Under the pieces are notes generated by a model, which was given only the letters and a program-made list of their open reading frames with translations, searched no databases and was not told the DNA's origin. From assembly GCF_026340675.1 (NCBI RefSeq), contig NZ_JAPEOX010000001.1, forward strand, positions 2,108,001 through 2,172,000: DNA of 64,000 nt. Direction: 5' to 3'. How positions within the stretch are numbered: position 1 is the first letter of the stretch; each line of letters starts with the position of its first letter. Positions 60,486 to 64,000 of this stretch are shown piece by piece. Origin of the DNA: Streptomyces sp. NBC_01264 (lineage in GTDB: Bacteria > Actinomycetota > Actinomycetes > Streptomycetales > Streptomycetaceae). The position numbers were made by a program, and so were the translations under genes.

Positions 60486-61898
60486 ATGGGCCTCGGCGTG
60501 CGCTGGACCCTGCACGGAGACGGGCGGACCCCCGCCCCCGGCGCGGTGGTGCGGCCGGACGAGCGGCTGTCGTGGCCGCGGACCGCCGGGCTGGGCGCCC
60601 AGCACGTCGTGGCCATGTTCGGAGCCAGCTTCGTGGCGCCGGTCCTGATGGGGCTGGACCCGAACCTCGCCATCATGATGTCCGGTGTCGCCACCGTCAT
60701 CTTCCTGCTGGCGACCCGCGGCCGGGTCCCCTCGTACCTGGGCTGCTCGCTCTCCTTCGTGGGGGTCGCGGCGGCGATCCGGGCGAGCGGCGGGGACAGC
60801 GCGGTCGTCACGGGCGCGGTCTTCGTGGTCGGCGCGGCCCTGTTCCTGGCGGGGCTGGCGGTCCAGCGCTTCGGGGCCCGGATCATCCACGCGGCGATGC
60901 CGCCGGTGGTGACGGGCGCGGTCGTGATGCTGATCGGTTTCAACCTGGCGCCCGTGACCGCGTCCACGTACTGGCCGCAGGACCAGTGGACGGCCCTGCT
61001 GACCATGGCCTTCACCGGGCTGGCCGTGGTCTGCCTGCGGGGGTTCTGGTCGCGGATCGCGATCTTCCTCGGCCTGGTCTTCGGGTACGGCCTCTCCTGG
61101 ATCCTCGACCTCGTCTTCGGCAAGATCCACTCGACGGTCGGCGGCCCCGAGGCTGTGGACCACTGGCGGCTCGACCTGTCGGGCGTCGCCAAGGCCGACT
61201 GGGTCGGGCTGCCGACCTTCCACGCGCCGGCCTTCGAGTGGTCGGCGATCCTGATCGCCCTGCCCGTGGTCATCGCGCTGATCGCCGAGAACGCCGGACA
61301 CATCAAGGCCGTCGGCGAGATGACCGGCGACTCCCTCGACGACAAGCTCGGCACGGCCATCGCGGCCGACGGCGCCGCGTCGATGCTGTCCACGGCCGTG
61401 GGCGGCCCGCCGAACACCACGTACTCCGAGAACATCGGCGTCATGGCGGCCACCCGCGTCTACTCCACGGCGGCCTACTGGGCGGCGGCCGGGTTCGCCC
61501 TCCTCTTCGGCCTGTGCCCCAAGTTCGGCGCGGTCGTCGCCGCGATCCCCGGCGGGGTGCTGGGCGGGATCACCGTGATCCTCTACGGCATGATCGGCCT
61601 GCTCGGCGCGCAGATCTGGATCAACGGCCGGGTGGACCTGCGCAATCCGCTGAACCTGGTGCCGGCCGCGGCGGGCATCATCATCGGCGTCGGCGGGGTC
61701 GAGCTGAACATCACCGACAGCTTCGAGCTGGGCGGGATCGCGCTCGGCACGATCGTCGTGATCACCGGCTACCACGCGCTGCGGTACTTCGCTCCGCCGC
61801 ACCTGAAGCAGCAGGAACCGCTGCTGTACGCGGGCACGTCGGCGTACGACGAGGCGGACGGGAGCCCTGCCGGGGAGCCCGGGGACAAGCGGGGTTGA
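60486..61898 (+). CDS. NCS2 family uracil/xanthine permease
   Basis: 470 aa, about 14 helices. Segments are GLGAQHVVAMFGASFVAPVLMGLDPNLAIMMSG, VPSYLGCSLSFVGVAAAI, the conserved ALIAENAGHIKAVGEMTG of the substrate site and TAVGGPPNTTYSENIGVMAATRVYS, all characteristic of uracil-xanthine permeases. It takes up nucleobases by proton symport. ATG 60486 gives the usual MGLGVRWTL start; ATG 60474 is also possible and neither has a strong ribosome site. Confidence 0.9.
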   Translation: MGLGVRWTLHGDGRTPAPGAVVRPDERLSWPRTAGLGAQHVVAMFGASFVAPVLMGLDPNLAIMMSGVATVIFLLATRGRVPSYLGCSLSFVGVAAAIRASGGDSAVVTGAVFVVGAALFLAGLAVQRFGARIIHAAMPPVVTGAVVMLIGFNLAPVTASTYWPQDQWTALLTMAFTGLAVVCLRGFWSRIAIFLGLVFGYGLSWILDLVFGKIHSTVGGPEAVDHWRLDLSGVAKADWVGLPTFHAPAFEWSAILIALPVVIALIAENAGHIKAVGEMTGDSLDDKLGTAIAADGAASMLSTAVGGPPNTTYSENIGVMAATRVYSTAAYWAAAGFALLFGLCPKFGAVVAAIPGGVLGGITVILYGMIGLLGAQIWINGRVDLRNPLNLVPAAAGIIIGVGGVELNITDSFELGGIALGTIVVITGYHALRYFAPPHLKQQEPLLYAGTSAYDEADGSPAGEPGDKRG

Positions 61899-61974
61899 CG
61901 GAGTTTCGCCCGAACCGGCGACGCTCACGGCCAAGTTCCCCTGATCCCGGCCCGCGGCTGCGACGCTGCGTCCC

Positions 61975-62625
61975 ATGGTCCCCATGGAAGCGGTGCTGGC
62001 GCGGATGCGCGCCCTGGACGAGCGGCTCCCCGAGCGGGACGGCGTCGCCGTCTTCAACCGGGTGTACCTCACGGTGACGCAGACCCTGCACGAGGGGATC
62101 ACCCAGGGCGCGTTCCCCTCGCCGCGCAGGGCGGAGGCGCTCAGCGTCCGCTTCGCCGAGCGCTACCTGACGGCGGTGGAGGCGGAGCGGGCGCCGGCGT
62201 GCTGGCGGCCGCTGCTCCAGTACCGCCGCCACCCCGGGATCCGGCCGCTCCAGCACGCACTGGCCGGGATCAACGCGCACATCGGCCACGACCTGGCGCT
62301 GGCCGTGGTCGCCACCTGCCGCTCGCTCGACTGCGAACCGGCCGCGCTCGAAGCGGACTTCGACCGGGTCGGCGACACCCTGGTCTCCCTGGAGGAGCAC
62401 ATTCGGGAGGACCTGATGCCGGGCCCGGACCTGCTGGAGGTCGCGGACCCGCTGACGCATCTGCTCGGCGCCTGGAGCCTGGAGCGGGCCCGCGCGGGGG
62501 CCTGGGCGTCGGCCCGTCTGCTCTGGTCGCTGCGGCGCTCCCCCGACCTGGCGGAGGAATTCACCGAGTCCCTCGACGCGGGCGTCGGCCTGGTCGGCCG
62601 CTGCCTGCTGACCCCTACGGGCTGA
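61975..62625 (+). CDS. DUF5995 family protein
   Basis: 216 aa, all-helical and soluble. MRALDERLPERDGVAVFNRVYLTV and FAERYLTAVEAERAPACWRPLLQY, then GINAHIGHDLALAVVATC match DUF5995. The conserved His residues (INAHIGHDL) may bind a metal. Function unknown. ATG 61975 or ATG 61984 (MEAVLARM). Confidence 0.82.
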   Translation: MVPMEAVLARMRALDERLPERDGVAVFNRVYLTVTQTLHEGITQGAFPSPRRAEALSVRFAERYLTAVEAERAPACWRPLLQYRRHPGIRPLQHALAGINAHIGHDLALAVVATCRSLDCEPAALEADFDRVGDTLVSLEEHIREDLMPGPDLLEVADPLTHLLGAWSLERARAGAWASARLLWSLRRSPDLAEEFTESLDAGVGLVGRCLLTPTG

Positions 62626-62668
62626 TATCCCGGTGCGTGCCGTGAGCACGCGCGCCTAGGCTCGGCCG

Positions 62669-63286
62669 ATGACCAGCTTCGCCACGCACCGGCTCCGCGT
62701 GCACGACGCCACGCTGCCGGTCCACCGGCGGATGTCGGCCCTGCGCACCTGCCTGACCCAGTTCGCCCCGTACGGGCTCCGCGCGACCTTCCACCACCTG
62801 CGGGGCAGTGCGGGCATCCCCCGCGACCCGGCCCGGGACCCCGATTCGCTGGTGCGGGCGGTGGAAGAGCTCCAGGCCGCCCGTGAGGTGTGGGTACCGG
62901 GCATCCGCGCCTGGCAGGCGGCCCGGCGGATCCAGAAGCGGGCCGGGGTACGCCTGCCGCACCCGCCCGAACCACGGCCCTGGGTGTCGTGTCCGAACCT
63001 GGAGTTCCATCCGCTGGGCCCGCTGGCCGAGGTGATGCCCCGGATCCTGCGGGCCCGGGAGTACACGGGTGAGGGCTGCGCCGTGTGCGAGGCCGCCCGC
63101 TCCGTCATGAACTGGAGCGACGGCCACCGCGTGTACGCGCTGTGCACGCACTGCGGGGTGGAGCGGGGCCCTTCGGCCCCGGACCCGGTCTACGACCTCC
63201 ACCGCCGGATCGCCTGCGCGGCGCGCTGGGGGGCCGTCTGGCGCGGGGACGCGGAGTGGGAGCGGCCGTACCCGCCCCGAGCATGA
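62669..63286 (+). CDS. hypothetical protein with Cys pairs
   Basis: 205 aa, basic, no signal peptide. A helical N-terminal part contains HRRMSALRTCLTQFAPYGLRATFHHL. The C-terminal half has GCAVCEAARSVMN and ALCTHCGVERG, two Cys pairs 30 residues apart that could form a zinc site. No family recognised. ATG 62669 is six bases after a -10-like TAGGCT (62657-62662) without a Shine-Dalgarno: probably leaderless. Ends at a terminator. Confidence 0.65.
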   Translation: MTSFATHRLRVHDATLPVHRRMSALRTCLTQFAPYGLRATFHHLRGSAGIPRDPARDPDSLVRAVEELQAAREVWVPGIRAWQAARRIQKRAGVRLPHPPEPRPWVSCPNLEFHPLGPLAEVMPRILRAREYTGEGCAVCEAARSVMNWSDGHRVYALCTHCGVERGPSAPDPVYDLHRRIACAARWGAVWRGDAEWERPYPPRA

Positions 63287-63290
63287 GAAC

Positions 63291-63318
63291 GGGCCGCCCC
63301 CGCGCACGGGGGCGGCCC
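63291..63318. terminator. bidirectional terminator
   Basis: 12-base-pair perfect stem (63291-63302 GGGCCGCCCCCG with 63307-63318), loop CGCA, between convergent genes. Confidence 0.88.
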
Positions 63319-63347
63319 GCGGTCACGGGTCCGGAGGGCCTGGGGGG

Positions 63348-64000
63348 TCAGTCCTCCGGGAGTTCGACCGGGGCTATCTCGTCGTAGACGTCGCCCGGGC
63401 CGGGGTTGGTGGAGTCCGTGGAGCCGCCGAGGTGGTGCATGACGCCCCAGACGGCGTTGAGGGCCGTCTGGACGGCGCCCTCCGCCCAGCCCGCCGTCCA
63501 GGAGATGTCGTCGCCCGCGAGGAAGATGCCGCGCTTGTCCTCGGGGAGGCGGTCCTGCATGAAGTGGGTGAACAGGCGGCGCTGGTAGCGGTAGTGGCCC
63601 GGCAGGTTGGCCTTGAACGCGCCCATGAAGTAGGGCTCGTTCTCCCAGGACACGGTCACCGGGTTGCCGATGATGTGGCGGCGGATGTCGACCTTCGGGT
63701 AGATCTCGCCGAGGGACTTCAGCATGACCTCCATCCGCTCGTTCGCGGACAGCGGCAGCCACTTCAGGCTGTCGTCGCACCAGGTGTAGGAGAGGCAGAT
63801 GACGGCCGGCTTGTCGGGGCCGTTGTCGAGGAGGTACGTGCCGCGGGTCATGCGGTCCGTGAGGGTCATCGACATGACGTCGCGGCCCGTCTCCTCGTCC
63901 TTGTCCAGCCAGAACGGGCGGTCGACGGGGATGAAGAGCTTCGAGGACTCCATGTAGTGGGTGCGCTCGATCGCCGTCCAGTGGTCGATCGGGAAGAGCG
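63348..64000 (-). CDS. C-terminal part of a flavin-dependent amine oxidase (partial)
   Basis: The frame runs off the right edge; about 216 residues are present. LFPIDHWTAIERTHYMESSKLFI, AVICLSYTWCDDSLKWLPLS and the FAD-binding end RGIFLAGDDISWTAGWAEGAVQTALNAVWGV are typical of the L-amino-acid/monoamine oxidase (tryptophan 2-monooxygenase-like) group. The N-terminal FAD-binding half lies outside the window. The substrate cannot be assigned. Confidence 0.85.
   Translation of the reverse strand, partial: LFPIDHWTAIERTHYMESSKLFIPVDRPFWLDKDEETGRDVMSMTLTDRMTRGTYLLDNGPDKPAVICLSYTWCDDSLKWLPLSANERMEVMLKSLGEIYPKVDIRRHIIGNPVTVSWENEPYFMGAFKANLPGHYRYQRRLFTHFMQDRLPEDKRGIFLAGDDISWTAGWAEGAVQTALNAVWGVMHHLGGSTDSTNPGPGDVYDEIAPVELPED

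Overview
The window is high-GC actinobacterial DNA, almost certainly a Streptomyces chromosome. Evidence is the strong GC bias at third codon positions, frequent GTG starts, rbpA behind a GGAAT-N18-GTT (sigma-R type) promoter, a GH18 chitinase behind the classic chitinase direct repeats, and a gene order (rbpA, fxsA, ppm1, acyl-CoA dehydrogenase, rib/his genes, chitinase, ROK regulator/MFS exporter) that from memory matches the SCO1415-SCO1450 part of S. coelicolor.

Layout. 0-8 kb: the end of a membrane protein, then a leftward three-gene set resembling MukBEF/MksBEF/Wadjet (kleisin-like, winged-helix-like, 1573-aa SMC-like ATPase) with no nuclease gene of the JetD kind. 8-10.5 kb: pxpABC (5-oxoprolinase), stop/start coupled. 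11-20 kb: HEAT- and ankyrin-repeat proteins, a small membrane protein with an FtsK-like pseudo-ATPase, a MocR regulator, a GDPD phosphodiesterase and a UMF1-type transporter. 20-25.7 kb: rbpA, fxsA, ppm1, an amidohydrolase, an Lrp regulator and a Cys-rich protein. 25.7-33.7 kb: an accessory-looking stretch with a phosphotransferase/CrtC-like pair, a GC-rich tandem-repeat field split by an intact IS3-family element, an AraC regulator, an ABBA aromatic prenyltransferase broken by one in-frame stop, and a coupled methyltransferase. 33.8-48.5 kb: acyl-CoA dehydrogenase and TetR, a DUF6230-DUF6114-membrane operon, SCO1431-like and SPW membrane proteins, a C39-like peptidase, a serine hydrolase with a frameshift, a P-loop kinase, a TPR-AAA+ (EccA-like) protein and paired CNNM/CBS transporters. 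48.6-55 kb: ribD-ribE-ribM-ribBA-ribH-hisE-hisG under an FMN riboswitch. 55-64 kb: chitinase, a RokL6-like regulator and divergent MFS exporter around a perfect palindromic operator, an NCS2 permease, a DUF5995 protein, an unknown Cys-rich protein and the C-terminal part of a flavin amine oxidase.

Functionally, the riboflavin operon is complete and contains a PnuC/RibM-type transporter. The chitinase and the ROK/MFS pair fit a chitin/amino-sugar locus. Several genes look leaderless: a -10-like hexamer ends exactly six bases before the start codon and no Shine-Dalgarno is visible. The points most worth pursuing are the JetD-less condensin-like operon with its unusual Walker B (Asn where the catalytic Glu is expected), the FtsK-like protein lacking the Walker A lysine, the repeat field interrupted by the IS, and the single-lesion prenyltransferase.
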